DNA from: Azospirillum canadense
GTDB taxonomy: Bacteria > Pseudomonadota > Alphaproteobacteria > Azospirillales > Azospirillaceae
Direction: 5' to 3'
DNA: 64,000 nt
Assembly (NCBI RefSeq): GCF_025961225.1
Contig: NZ_JAOQNG010000002.1
Span: 673,501-737,500 of the forward strand
The translations under genes were made by a program, and so were the position numbers. Of this stretch, positions 16,753 to 25,911 are shown one piece after another. Under the pieces are notes generated by a model. It had not been told where the DNA came from. It saw only the letters and a list, made by a program, of their open reading frames with translations, and did no database searches. The first letter of the stretch is position 1; each line of letters starts with the position of its first letter.

Positions 16753-19158
16753 ATGCTCGACGCCTACACCTGCCTGACGGATCAACACAACCCATGGTTG
16801 GTTTCTCTTGCCGGGGTGATCTGCCTGTTCGCGGCCTGGACCGCGCTCAGCCTGACCGACCGCGCCCGCGCGGCCGGCGAACATGGATGGGGGCGGGGTC
16901 GGGCGTTGTGGACCGCGGCGGGGGCGTTGGCGACCGGCGGCGGCGTCTGGGCGACGCATTTCGTCGCCATGCTGGCCTTCCAGCCCAACGTGCCGATTGG
17001 CTACGACCTGGGCGTGACCGCGTTGTCGGTGGCCCTGGCGGTCGGGCTGACCGGCGTCGGGCTGGGCGTCAACCTGCGCGGCGGCATTCTGCCGGCGCTC
17101 GGCGGCGGCGGCCTGCTGGGCGCGGCCATCGGGGCTATGCACTACACCGGCATGGCCGCGGTGCGCGCGCCGGCGACCTTGTCCTACGACTCCGGCCTCG
17201 TTACCGCCTCGCTCCTCATCGGCGGGGTGGGGGCGGCAGCGGCCCTGGCCTTGACCGCGGGGCGTGGCGGGCTGCCGCGGCGGGCGGCGGCGGCGGGGCT
17301 GCTGACGGCGGGCATCTGCGGGCTTCACTTCACGGCGATGGCCGCCGTCCGCCTGATCCCCACGGAGGCGCTTCTGGTCCCGTCCCCGACGGCGCCGACG
17401 GGGCTGGCGGCAGCCGTGGCCGCCATCACTATGATGATCCTGGTGCTCAGCCTCGCCGGTTCCATCGTCGACCAGCGGCTGGCGAACCGTGCCGCACGCG
17501 AGGCGGCGCGGCTGCGCGCCAGCGAAACCCGCTTCCGCCAGCTGGCGGAGGTGACCTTCGAAGGCATCGCGATCCACGCCGAGGGGCGCGTCCTGGACGT
17601 CAACCGGGCGATGACACGCCTGCTCGGCCACGCGCCGGAGGAGATCATCGGCTTCCCGGTGCTGAATTTCGTGGCCCCCACCCACCACGAGGAGGTGAAG
17701 CGCGCCACCGCGACCCCGCACCAGCCGCGGGAGATCGCCCTGCTGCACGCGGACGGCAGCGTCGTGGACGTCGAGATCCTCGCGGAGACGATCGAGCATG
17801 ACGGCCGTCCGGCGCGGGTCGTCGCGGTGCGCGACCTGCGCGAGCGCAAGCAGGCCGAGGAACGGCTGCGCCACATGGCGCACCACGACCTGCTGACCCA
17901 GCTGCCCAACCGCGCCCTGTTCAACGACCGGCTGGAACAGACGCTGGCGGCGGCCGAGCGGGACGGCGGCGCGGTGGCCGTCCTCTGCCTGGATCTGGAC
18001 CGCTTCAAGGCGGTCAACGACCTGCTCGGCCATCATGGGGGCGACGCGCTGCTCCAGCAGGTGGCGCAACGGCTGCTTCGGGCAGCGAACGACCAGGACA
18101 CCGTCGCCCGCTTCAGCGGGGACGAGTTCGTCGTGCTCCAGACGCGCATCGCCCAGCCGGCCGGCGCGGAGGCGGCGGCCAAGCGCATGGTGGCGGCACT
18201 CGGCGCGCCCTTCGACCTGGACGGCCAGCCGGTCCTGATCGGCACCAGCATCGGCATCGCCCTTTACCCGCAGGACGCCCGCGCCGGGGAAGACCTTCTG
18301 CGCAATGCCGACACGGCGCTGTACCGCGCCAAGGCGGACGGCCGCGGCACCTACCGCTTCTTCGAGGCGGAGATGGACGCGCGCCTTCAGGAACGCCGCC
18401 GGCTGGAGCGCGACCTGCAACAGGCCCTGCTCGGCAATCAGCTGACCGTGCATTTCCAGCCGCTGGGGGACTGCAGCACCCAGGCGATCGTCGGCTTCGA
18501 GGCGCTGGTGCGCTGGAACCACCCGGAGCGTGGCCTGGTTGCCCCGTCGGACTTCATCCCGATGGCCGAGGAAACCGGGCTGATCGTGCCGCTTGGCGAG
18601 TGGGTCCTGCGGGAAGCCTGTCGCGAGGCCGTGCGCTGGCCGGACTCCATCCGGGTCGCGGTGAACCTGTCGCCGGTGCAGTTCCGCCACGCCGACCTTG
18701 CGGAGCGCGTCATCGCCATCCTCAAGGGCACGGGGCTTCCGCCGGAACGGCTGGAGCTGGAGGTCACCGAAGGGGTGCTGATCGACGACAGCGCGCGGGC
18801 GCTGTCCACCCTGAAGGCGCTGAAGCAGGCGGGCATCCGGATTTCGCTGGACGACTTCGGGACCGGCTATTCGAGCCTCAGCTACCTGCAGAGCTTCCCC
18901 TTCGACAAGATCAAGATCGACCGGTCCTTCATCGGCAACATGCCGACGAACGAGGGCTCGCGCTCCATCGTCCGGGCCATCATCGCGCTCGCCCGCAGCT
19001 TGCGCATCACGGTGACCGCGGAAGGCGTGGAAACGGAGGAGCAGCTGCGCCTGCTGCGGTCGGAGGACTGCAACCAAGTCCAGGGCTACCTGCTCGGGCG
19101 GCCGGCACCGGCGGGTGACGTCAGCGCCCGCCTTGCGGAGCCGGAGCTGGCCCGGTAA
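16753..19158 (+). CDS. MHYT-PAS-GGDEF-EAL cyclic di-GMP protein
   Basis: 801 residues. Seven-helix MHYT sensor at the N-terminus with its three motifs (ATHFVAM, GAMHYTGM, GLHFTAM; proposed copper/gas ligands), PAS about 250-365, GGDEF about 375-540 with the active loop written RFSGDEF (first Gly replaced by Ser), and EAL about 555-795 with GFEALVRW and DDFGTGYSSL. Likely switches c-di-GMP synthesis and breakdown in response to a ligand sensed at the membrane. The EAL catalytic residues look intact; cyclase activity with SGDEF is plausible but less certain. The AT-rich stretch 16675-16720 probably holds the promoter. Confidence 0.93.
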   Translation: MLDAYTCLTDQHNPWLVSLAGVICLFAAWTALSLTDRARAAGEHGWGRGRALWTAAGALATGGGVWATHFVAMLAFQPNVPIGYDLGVTALSVALAVGLTGVGLGVNLRGGILPALGGGGLLGAAIGAMHYTGMAAVRAPATLSYDSGLVTASLLIGGVGAAAALALTAGRGGLPRRAAAAGLLTAGICGLHFTAMAAVRLIPTEALLVPSPTAPTGLAAAVAAITMMILVLSLAGSIVDQRLANRAAREAARLRASETRFRQLAEVTFEGIAIHAEGRVLDVNRAMTRLLGHAPEEIIGFPVLNFVAPTHHEEVKRATATPHQPREIALLHADGSVVDVEILAETIEHDGRPARVVAVRDLRERKQAEERLRHMAHHDLLTQLPNRALFNDRLEQTLAAAERDGGAVAVLCLDLDRFKAVNDLLGHHGGDALLQQVAQRLLRAANDQDTVARFSGDEFVVLQTRIAQPAGAEAAAKRMVAALGAPFDLDGQPVLIGTSIGIALYPQDARAGEDLLRNADTALYRAKADGRGTYRFFEAEMDARLQERRRLERDLQQALLGNQLTVHFQPLGDCSTQAIVGFEALVRWNHPERGLVAPSDFIPMAEETGLIVPLGEWVLREACREAVRWPDSIRVAVNLSPVQFRHADLAERVIAILKGTGLPPERLELEVTEGVLIDDSARALSTLKALKQAGIRISLDDFGTGYSSLSYLQSFPFDKIKIDRSFIGNMPTNEGSRSIVRAIIALARSLRITVTAEGVETEEQLRLLRSEDCNQVQGYLLGRPAPAGDVSARLAEPELAR

Positions 19159-19167
19159 CCCGGCCGG

Positions 19168-19572
19168 CTATTGGCTGGCGGGGCGGGAGGCGGGGCGGGC
19201 GGCAATGGCTTCGACTTCGACCTTCCATTCGGGCCGCGCCAGTCCCTTGACGATCAACAGCGTCGACGCGGGCTTGTGCGTACCGAGGAAGGTGGTGCGC
19301 ACGGGGCCGAAGGTGGGCAGGTCGGCGGCGTCGGTCAGGAACACCGTCGTCTTGACCAGATGCTCGAAGCCCATCCCGGCGGCGCGCAGGACCGCGCCGA
19401 TGTTCTCCCAGCACAGCCGCGCCTGCTCATCGAAGCGGTCCGGGACGATCCCGTCCGGCGAGACGCCGACCTGCCCGGAGATGCAGAGCCAGTCATGCTC
19501 CCAGGGCACCAGGATACCCTGGGTGTAGTGGCCGAGGGGGCCGGCCATGTCCGGCGGGTTGATCGCTTCCAT
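19168..19572 (-). CDS. RidA-family protein, end of the GntR/Liv operon
   Basis: 134 residues. RidA/YjgF/RutC fold: ISGQVGVSPDG, WENIGAVLRAAGMGFEHLVKTTVFLTD, and a Glu near the C-terminal EVEAIAA. Known: RidA hydrolyses reactive enamine/imine intermediates from nitrogen compounds. The conserved active-site Arg of the RidA subgroup is not evident (LGTHKPASTLLIVKGL has Lys where RxAR would sit), so it is probably a Rid2-7 type. Three bases after the hydrolase gene, so one operon. Confidence 0.88.
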   Translation of the reverse strand: MEAINPPDMAGPLGHYTQGILVPWEHDWLCISGQVGVSPDGIVPDRFDEQARLCWENIGAVLRAAGMGFEHLVKTTVFLTDAADLPTFGPVRTTFLGTHKPASTLLIVKGLARPEWKVEVEAIAARPASRPASQ

Positions 19573-19575
19573 GCT

Positions 19576-20481
19576 TCAGTGTCCTTTGTGTTCGAATGGC
19601 TGCGGTTGGGCGGCGAGGATTGTCCGCACCTCGTTGAAAACGGGCCCCTGCGGGTCGGCGAGCGTTTCCAGGACGGTGAAGTGCGTCCGGCCCGGAGCCA
19701 GCACCATTGCGCCCGGCCGCCCCCGGTCCCGCCATATCTCCAGGAAGTCGCGGCTCTGCTGCTGGAAGCCGGCCGTCTCCTCCCCGCCGACCAGCAGAAG
19801 CAGGGGGATTGGCGGCAGGCTCGCCATCTCCGCGGCGAGGCGGTGCGGGCTGAGGGCGTCGGCCACCGCGGGGGTCATGCGGGCGTCGCGGTTGATGCTG
19901 GTCCGCAGCAGGCGCGACAGTTCGAACACTCCGCTGACCGGCACGACACCCCGAATGCCGGCGCTGTCGGTCAGCGCCGAGTAGGCGGCGAGATGCCCGC
20001 CCGCTGAATGGCCGGACAGAACGATGCGCGACGCGTCGGCCCCAAAGGACGCGGCCTCCGCCCGCAACCAGGCGAGCGCCTGGCGCATCTGCTCAACGAT
20101 GTCCGCCAGCGGCACCGACGGAACGAGGTCGTAGTTCGGCATCACCACGGTGATCCCGGCCTCCAAGAAGGGCTCCGCCAGGAAGGAGAAGACGTCCTTG
20201 TCCAGCGTGCGCCAATAGCCGCCGTGGATGAACAGGAAAACGGGCGCGCCCGCGCCGGCCGGGAAGACGTCCAGCAGGGCGCGCGGGCCGGCGCCGTAGC
20301 GTTGGTTCAGCAGGGCGGGGCGCGTTTCGCGGAAGCGGGCGCTGCGGTGGGCGAATTCCGCGTACACGGCCTCGCGTTCGGGATGGCGGGGGCGCAGGTT
20401 GAACTCCCGCTCCATGGCCTCGTCGATGGGCGCGGGGGAATCCTCGCCCCACGTTTGACCGGTGGGAAAGTCAAAAGCCAA
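19576..20481 (-). CDS. Alpha/beta hydrolase, arylformamidase/esterase-like
   Basis: 301 residues. Oxyanion loop HGGYW (as in kynurenine formamidase-type hydrolases), nucleophile elbow SGHSAGGHLAAY with the catalytic Ser, and a C-terminal GRTHFTVLE supplying the His. Overlaps the livF gene by 11 bp. Similarity to formamidases and its position beside a RidA gene suggest cleavage of an N-acyl or ester intermediate in a nitrogen-compound pathway; substrate unknown. Confidence 0.85.
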   Translation of the reverse strand: MAFDFPTGQTWGEDSPAPIDEAMEREFNLRPRHPEREAVYAEFAHRSARFRETRPALLNQRYGAGPRALLDVFPAGAGAPVFLFIHGGYWRTLDKDVFSFLAEPFLEAGITVVMPNYDLVPSVPLADIVEQMRQALAWLRAEAASFGADASRIVLSGHSAGGHLAAYSALTDSAGIRGVVPVSGVFELSRLLRTSINRDARMTPAVADALSPHRLAAEMASLPPIPLLLLVGGEETAGFQQQSRDFLEIWRDRGRPGAMVLAPGRTHFTVLETLADPQGPVFNEVRTILAAQPQPFEHKGH

Positions 20482-21202
20482 GGTAGGCCTCCTGAACGGC
20501 GGGATCGCGCTGGAGGGCGGCGGTGTCCGCGCTGTTGACGATGCGCCCTTCGGCGATCACGTAGCCGCGCGACGCCGTGCGCAGGGCCATGCGCGCGTTC
20601 TGCTCGGCCAGCAGGATCGCTATCCCTTCGGCGTTGAGGGCGCGGATGGTGGCAAAGATCTCCTTCACGACGAGCGGGGCGAGGCCCATCGAGGGTTCAT
20701 CGAGCAGCAGCAGCTTGGGCCGGGTCATCAGGGCGCGCCCGATGGCGAGCATCTGCTGCTCCCCGCCCGACAGCGTGCCGGCCGGTTGCTGAAGCCGTTC
20801 GCGCAGGCGCGGGAACAGGGTTAGGACGAACTCCAGGTCGCGGCCGAAGCCGTCATGGCGGCCCTTTTCCTTGTTGGGGGGCCACAGGTGCCGGAAAGCG
20901 CCCATCTCCAAGTTGTCGCGCACGGTCAGCGGGCCGAAGACCCGGCGCCCCTCCGGCACCAGGGCGACGCCCCGCGTCACCACGTCGTGTGCGGATAGAC
21001 GCGCCAGTTCCTGCCCGTCGAAGCGGATCGAGCCGCCGACCGGGCGCAGCAGGCCGGACAGGCTGCGCATCAGCGTGGTCTTCCCCGCCCCGTTGGCACC
21101 GACGAGGCAGACGCACTCCCCGGGCTCCACCGTCAGGGACAGGTCGCGCAGGATTTGGATCTCGCCGTAGCCGGCGTTGAGGCCCATTACCTCAAGCATC
21201 AT
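20471..21202 (-). CDS. LivF-type ABC transporter ATPase
   Basis: 243 residues. Walker A GANGAGKTT, signature LSGGEQQMLAIGRALM, Walker B LLLLDEPSMGLAP. LivF-type N-terminus (LEVMGLNAGYGEIQILRDLSL). Initiates inside the end of livG (11-bp overlap). One of two ATPases of the high-affinity amino-acid-type (HAAT) importer in this operon. Confidence 0.93.
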   Translation of the reverse strand: MMLEVMGLNAGYGEIQILRDLSLTVEPGECVCLVGANGAGKTTLMRSLSGLLRPVGGSIRFDGQELARLSAHDVVTRGVALVPEGRRVFGPLTVRDNLEMGAFRHLWPPNKEKGRHDGFGRDLEFVLTLFPRLRERLQQPAGTLSGGEQQMLAIGRALMTRPKLLLLDEPSMGLAPLVVKEIFATIRALNAEGIAILLAEQNARMALRTASRGYVIAEGRIVNSADTAALQRDPAVQEAYLGF

Positions 21203-21962
21203 CGTCCTCCTCGCCGAGATAGGCTTCCAGCACGGCGGGGTCGCGGCGCACCACCTCGGCTGGCCCTTCGGCGATCCGGCGCCCGTAATTCAGGACCAGG
21301 ATGCTGTGGCTGAGCCGCATGACCATGCGCATGTTGTGCTCCACCAGAAGCACGGTGACGCCCTCGGCGTTCAGGGCGCGGATGGTGTCGGTGATGCGCT
21401 CCGTCTCCGCGTGGGGCAGGCCGGCCGTGGGTTCGTCGAGCAGCAGGAGCTTCGGCTCCGCCGCCAACGCGCGGGCGATTTCCAGAACCTTGCATTCGCC
21501 GAAGCTGAGGGAGCCCGCGCGGTCGTCGGCGCGGTGGCCGAGGCCCAGCCGTTCCAGCTGCTGCATGGCGGAGTCGCGGATTGCTTCCTCCTCGCGCAGA
21601 GCAGCACGGGTGCGGAACAGGCCGTGCAGCACGTCGCAGCGGGTGCGCGCGTGCCGGCCGACCATGACGTTTTCCAGCACCGTCATGTCCTTGAAGATCT
21701 GCAGGTTCTGGAAGGTGCGGGCGATGCCACGCTCCACCCGCTGGTAGGGCTTCAGTTGGTCGATGCGGGCGCCGTCCAGGGTGATTTGCCCGGAGGAGGG
21801 TGGGGTCACGCCGGCGATCAGGTTGAACAGCGTCGTCTTGCCGGCACCGTTCGGCCCGATGACGGCCTTGATCTCGCCTCGCGCGACCGAGAAGGTCAGG
21901 TCGCTGACCGCCCGCAGGCCGCCAAAATTGCGCTGGAGGTCGGCGATGTGAAGGAAGCTCAT
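21192..21962 (-). CDS. LivG-type ABC transporter ATPase
   Basis: 256 residues. Start ATG 21962 in an ATGA overlap with livM. Walker A GPNGAGKTT, signature LSFGECKVLEIARAL (SFGE instead of the usual SGGQ), Walker B LLLLDEPTAGL, LivG-type IARTFQNLQIFKDMTVLENV. Pairs with LivF to drive the transporter. Confidence 0.93.
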   Translation of the reverse strand: MSFLHIADLQRNFGGLRAVSDLTFSVARGEIKAVIGPNGAGKTTLFNLIAGVTPPSSGQITLDGARIDQLKPYQRVERGIARTFQNLQIFKDMTVLENVMVGRHARTRCDVLHGLFRTRAALREEEAIRDSAMQQLERLGLGHRADDRAGSLSFGECKVLEIARALAAEPKLLLLDEPTAGLPHAETERITDTIRALNAEGVTVLLVEHNMRMVMRLSHSILVLNYGRRIAEGPAEVVRRDPAVLEAYLGEEDDDA

Positions 21963-22999
21963 GCCCGGCCTCCCGCCTTCTTTTTGCCGAACAGCCGGTT
22001 GCCGAGGGTGGACACCGCCGCGGCGATGCCGCCGGGGAAGAACAGCAGCACCAGGATCATGCACAGGCCGAACAGGAACAGCTCGAAGTCGCCCAGCGAG
22101 CGCAGCGCCTCCGGCACCGCGGTGTAGAGCAGGGCGCCGAACAGCGGCCCCCAATAGCGTCCCCAGCCGCCCAGCGCCACCATCACCACCAGCATCACCG
22201 AGGTGAAGTATCCGAAGGTCTCCGGCGAGGCGTACTGGTTGTAGTGGACGTAGAGCCCGCCGGCGAGGCCGGCCATGGCCGCCGTCAGCACGAAGACCAC
22301 CAGCTTGTAGCGGAAGCAGTTCACGCCCAGCGCGTCGGCCCCGATCTCGCTGGTCGCCAGCGCGCTCAGCGCCCGCCCGACGCGCGACTTGACCAGGTTC
22401 AGGATGGACAGCATGACCAGCCCGCCGCAGGCCCAGACCAGCCAGAAGACGCGGTCGTCGGTGGCGATGTCCAGCCCGCCGATGCTGAAGGGCGCCACGC
22501 CCAGCAGCCCGTTCGGCCCGCCGGTCAGCCCGACCAGCTCGTTGAACAGCACGGTCAGGATGGCGTTGAAGCCCAGCGTCGCCATGGCGAGGTAGTGCCC
22601 GCGCAGGCGCAGGGCTGGCAGCCCGATGACCAGGGCGGACAGCGCTGCCACCAGCATGCCGGCCGGCACGCCGATCCAGGGATCGACGCCCAGCTTCACC
22701 GACAGGATGCCGCTGGTGTAGGCACCCAGCCCGTAGAAGGCGCCGTGGCTGAGCGAGATCTGCCCGCAGAAGCCCATCAGCGTGTTCAGGCTGGCGATCA
22801 GGATCAGGTTGATGAAGAACAGCACACCGAGCGAGACCAGGAAGTCGTTCGGCGCCACGAAGGGGTAGGCGGCCAACACCAGCCAGACCCCGCCCAGCAA
22901 CGCGTGGTCGCTGGTGAAGCGGCGCACCGCCCGTCGTGGCGGCGCTGCTGATTTGATCCGGCCGCGGCTTCGGTCCATCACATCGTTCATTCCGGTCAT
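21959..22999 (-). CDS. LivM-type ABC permease
   Basis: 346 residues with 8-10 hydrophobic helices; LivM signature region SLSHGAFYGLGAYTSGIL and GWGRYWGPLFGALL near the C-terminus. The first 30 residues are charged (RSRGRIKSAAPPRRAVRR) before the first helix. 12 bp after livH. Confidence 0.93.
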   Translation of the reverse strand: MTGMNDVMDRSRGRIKSAAPPRRAVRRFTSDHALLGGVWLVLAAYPFVAPNDFLVSLGVLFFINLILIASLNTLMGFCGQISLSHGAFYGLGAYTSGILSVKLGVDPWIGVPAGMLVAALSALVIGLPALRLRGHYLAMATLGFNAILTVLFNELVGLTGGPNGLLGVAPFSIGGLDIATDDRVFWLVWACGGLVMLSILNLVKSRVGRALSALATSEIGADALGVNCFRYKLVVFVLTAAMAGLAGGLYVHYNQYASPETFGYFTSVMLVVMVALGGWGRYWGPLFGALLYTAVPEALRSLGDFELFLFGLCMILVLLFFPGGIAAAVSTLGNRLFGKKKAGGRA

Positions 23000-23011
23000 C
23001 GGTCCGCCCCC

Positions 23012-23896
23012 TCAGACCTTCTCGACGACGGGCTTGCCGATAAGGCCAACCGGGCGCCAGAAGAGGATGAGCAGAAGCACGACAAAGGCGATGGCGTCCT
23101 TGAAGTGCGAGGAGATGTAGCCGCTGGCGAAGGCCTCCAGCACGCCCAGCAGCAACCCGCCGAGGAGCGAGCCGTAGAGGTTGCCGAGCCCGCCGAGCAT
23201 TGCCGCGCTGAAGCCCTTGAAGCCCAGCATCGTGCCGGCGTCGTAGGAGGTCAGCGTCAATGGCGTGATGATCGTGCCCGCGATGGCGCCGGCCATGGCG
23301 GCGATGGCGAAGGACCACATGACAGTGCTACGCGCCTTGATGCCGACCAGCGCCGCCGCGTCGCGATCCGCCGCCGCGGCGCGCAGCGCCTTGCCCAGCA
23401 CCGTCTTCTCGAAGAACAGGTGGGCCAGCACCATAAAGGCGGCGGTGATCACCAGGATCCACAGCGTCTGCGAATGAACGGTGGCGCCGGCCACGGTCAC
23501 CAGCGCATCGCCGGCAAAGCCCGGATAGCCCGCCGGGTTCTTGCCCAGCGTCAGCATCACCGCGCTCTTCGTGCAGATGGCAAGGCCGATGCTGATCAGC
23601 GTGATCAGGAGTGGGGTCGGCTTGGCGATCGGCAGGATGACCAGCCGTTCCGACACCAGCCCGACGGCGGTCACCACCAGCACGGCGAACAGGCAGGCGA
23701 GCCACACCGGCGACGAGGACGCGGTGACCGTCGCGGCGGCCACCATGCCGCCCATCATAACCCATTCGCCCTGGGAGAAGTTGATCGCGTCGGTGCTCTT
23801 GAAGATGACGTTGAAGCCGACGGCGACCAGGGCGTAGATGCTCCCCGTCCCGATGCCGGAAAACAGGAGCTGCAGAACGGTGGATGCGTTGTCCAT
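23012..23896 (-). CDS. LivH-type ABC permease
   Basis: 294 residues from ATG 23896, chosen as the usual LivH start (LQLLFSGIGTGSIYALVAVGFNVIF). FSQGEWVMMGG and GLGNLYGSLLGGLLLGVLEAF are family landmarks. 46 bp after the diiron gene upstream. Forms the membrane channel with LivM. Confidence 0.93.
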   Translation of the reverse strand: MDNASTVLQLLFSGIGTGSIYALVAVGFNVIFKSTDAINFSQGEWVMMGGMVAAATVTASSSPVWLACLFAVLVVTAVGLVSERLVILPIAKPTPLLITLISIGLAICTKSAVMLTLGKNPAGYPGFAGDALVTVAGATVHSQTLWILVITAAFMVLAHLFFEKTVLGKALRAAAADRDAAALVGIKARSTVMWSFAIAAMAGAIAGTIITPLTLTSYDAGTMLGFKGFSAAMLGGLGNLYGSLLGGLLLGVLEAFASGYISSHFKDAIAFVVLLLILFWRPVGLIGKPVVEKV

Positions 23897-23942
23897 CGTG
23901 GGACCCTCCGCCAAATGCGGGACGCGCTCAAACAGTACCGTT

Positions 23943-24872
23943 TCAGGCGGTGCCGAGCAGCGTGTGCTGGAACTCCGGCAGCTCGATGCCGAGCGACCGC
24001 AGCTTTTTCCGGGCGGCGGCGAGATAGCCGCGCAGAACCGCCGCTTCGCCTTCCGCCGTGGCCGCACCCAGGCCGGTGGTGGCGCAGACCATGTCCGCCG
24101 CGGCTTCCGTCCCCGCGGCGTTGGACAGCCAGGGGCAGTGATAGCCGGCCAGCTCCACCGTCCGCATGTGGTCCATCAGCTCGCCGGTGATGGTCCGGCG
24201 CTCCTCGTCGCTCCAGCCCGGTGCGCGTTCCTCCGCGTAGAGCCAGCCGAAGGAGGCGTGACGCTCCTTGTCGGCGATGCAGCGGTCGAGCACCGCGGCG
24301 ATCACCGGATCCCCGGCGTTGCGGCGGTAGGCGCGGAACAGCTCCAGCTCCAGCCCGTCCTCGAAGGCGCAGTGGGTGACGACGTAGGCGTCCAGCGACC
24401 GTTCCGCGTTCAACGCCCGGCGGTGGAGGCTGCGGTTGAACAGCGCCTCGTAGGCGGATGTGACGGGCCGGTCCATGCGCCCGCCGAAGCGCCCGGCGAT
24501 GCGGTCGAAGCAGTCGACGTGCCACGCCTCTTCGGTGCCGCGGACGGTCAGGAAGAACTTCGGATCGGACTCCCGCTGGTCCTCGACGCAGAAGCGGACG
24601 AGCAGCGAGGGCGTCTCCTTCAGCCCCATGGCCTCGATCCACAGCCGGCGGCTCCAGGTCCAGCGCGCCGCCAGCCGCACCGCCGGATCGTAGCGCTCGG
24701 CGTCGAGGTCGGCCCAGGGAATGTCGCGCTGCGGGTCCCAGCGGTTGACCTTGCCGGTCTGGTACAGGTCGCGGATGCCCGTGATGTTGGGCGACAGGCG
24801 CAGCGGAAAGCGCTTCTCGACGAACAGGGGCGTCGGTGCGGCGATCGGCGGAGCCTGCGTGGCGGTGTCCAT
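23943..24872 (-). CDS. Ferritin-like diiron-family protein B, one metal ligand replaced
   Basis: 309 residues. Start ATG 24872 chosen because GGAG lies 7 bases upstream; ATG 24884 is the alternative. Clearly paralogous to the next gene upstream (shared RWDPQRDIPW/QWDPRTDIDW, FCVEDQRESDPKFFLTVRGTEEAWH, GYHCPWLS and ELPEFQH). Four-helix-bundle ligands expected from the paralog: E115-x-x-H118 is present, but the second site reads D-K-E-R-H (201-205), so the Glu three residues before His is Lys. Inferred to be a partly degenerate partner or an enzyme with altered metal binding. No characterised homolog is known to me. Confidence 0.75.
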   Translation of the reverse strand: MDTATQAPPIAAPTPLFVEKRFPLRLSPNITGIRDLYQTGKVNRWDPQRDIPWADLDAERYDPAVRLAARWTWSRRLWIEAMGLKETPSLLVRFCVEDQRESDPKFFLTVRGTEEAWHVDCFDRIAGRFGGRMDRPVTSAYEALFNRSLHRRALNAERSLDAYVVTHCAFEDGLELELFRAYRRNAGDPVIAAVLDRCIADKERHASFGWLYAEERAPGWSDEERRTITGELMDHMRTVELAGYHCPWLSNAAGTEAAADMVCATTGLGAATAEGEAAVLRGYLAAARKKLRSLGIELPEFQHTLLGTA

Positions 24873-24886
24873 GATGGGCTCCATGA

Positions 24887-25840
24887 TCAGAAGGCGCCGA
24901 TCTTGTCGTGGTGGAAGGTCGGCAGGGTGATGCCCATGGCCTGCATGCGCTCGCGGATGCGGACGATGGAGGCGACGAAGACCGGCTTTTCCACCTCCTC
25001 GACCGTGGCGCCCAGGCCGGCCTCCCAGGTTAGGCGGTCGGCCTCCACCTCGGCGCGCGACGCCGGGTTTTCCGGGGCGAGCCAGGAACTGTGGTAGCCG
25101 TTCAGCTCCACCTTCTCGATCATGGTGATGACCGCGTTCTCGACCACCTTCAGCTGCTCCGGCGCCATGCCGCTCACCTGATGCTCCAGGAAGTACCAGC
25201 CGAAGGCGCAGTGCCGGACCTCGTCGCGCATGATGGCGCGGCAGATCTGCCGGGCGACGGGGTCGCGGGTGATCTCCACCAGATGCCGGAAGACGTCGAA
25301 GGCGATCTCCTCCGCCGCGCAGACCAGCGCCGCGATGATCGCCTCCAGCGGCACCTCGGGGTCCAGCGCGGCCTTGCGCACGCCGTGCGTGGCGACGGAG
25401 CCCTGGAACAGCTCCTGCACCGGCTTTTCCAGATAGCCGCCGAGCTTTTCCGCCATCATGAAGCAGACCTCGGCGTGGCGGGCCTCCTCCTGCGAGCGGA
25501 TGGTGAAGAACAGCTGCATGTCCGGCGGCCGCTTCTCCTCGCAGAAGCGGATTTGCAGCGCCGGGCTTTCGGAAATGGCGCCGTACTCGCTCCAGGCGCG
25601 GCGGCTCCAGTATTGGCGGGCCGCGAAGATCTGCTCCTCGCTGTAGGGGGAGAGATCGAGCTTGTCCCAGTCGATGTCGGTGCGCGGATCCCACTGGTTC
25701 TTCGTCGCGCTGTGGAACAGCTCGCGGATGCGCGGGATCTGGCTGTCGAAGGTCAGGGGGAAGTTGTCTTCCGGCAGGTCGAGAAGCGTGTTGACGGCCA
25801 TCACGGCCTGCTCGGGCGTCATGTCGCGGTGGAGGGGCAT
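24887..25840 (-). CDS. Ferritin-like diiron-family protein A, probable oxygenase
   Basis: 317 residues; start ATG 25840 with AGGAG seven bases upstream. Complete diiron pattern: E119-A-R-H122, helix-3 Glu about 177-178, and E207-V-R-H210, with an N-terminal helix Glu near 85-91. The ferritin-like superfamily includes N-oxygenases, hydroxylases and desaturases. Followed after 14 bp by its paralog and then a Liv-type transporter, so it probably acts on the imported compound. No electron-transfer gene is adjacent. Substrate and reaction unknown. Confidence 0.78.
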   Translation of the reverse strand: MPLHRDMTPEQAVMAVNTLLDLPEDNFPLTFDSQIPRIRELFHSATKNQWDPRTDIDWDKLDLSPYSEEQIFAARQYWSRRAWSEYGAISESPALQIRFCEEKRPPDMQLFFTIRSQEEARHAEVCFMMAEKLGGYLEKPVQELFQGSVATHGVRKAALDPEVPLEAIIAALVCAAEEIAFDVFRHLVEITRDPVARQICRAIMRDEVRHCAFGWYFLEHQVSGMAPEQLKVVENAVITMIEKVELNGYHSSWLAPENPASRAEVEADRLTWEAGLGATVEEVEKPVFVASIVRIRERMQAMGITLPTFHHDKIGAF

Positions 25841-25911
25841 CGCGTGCTCCTGCGAGTCAAAATGACGGAATGTTGGCGCCAAGTCTCAGTGCCAAGTCTC
25901 AGCGCCAAAAA

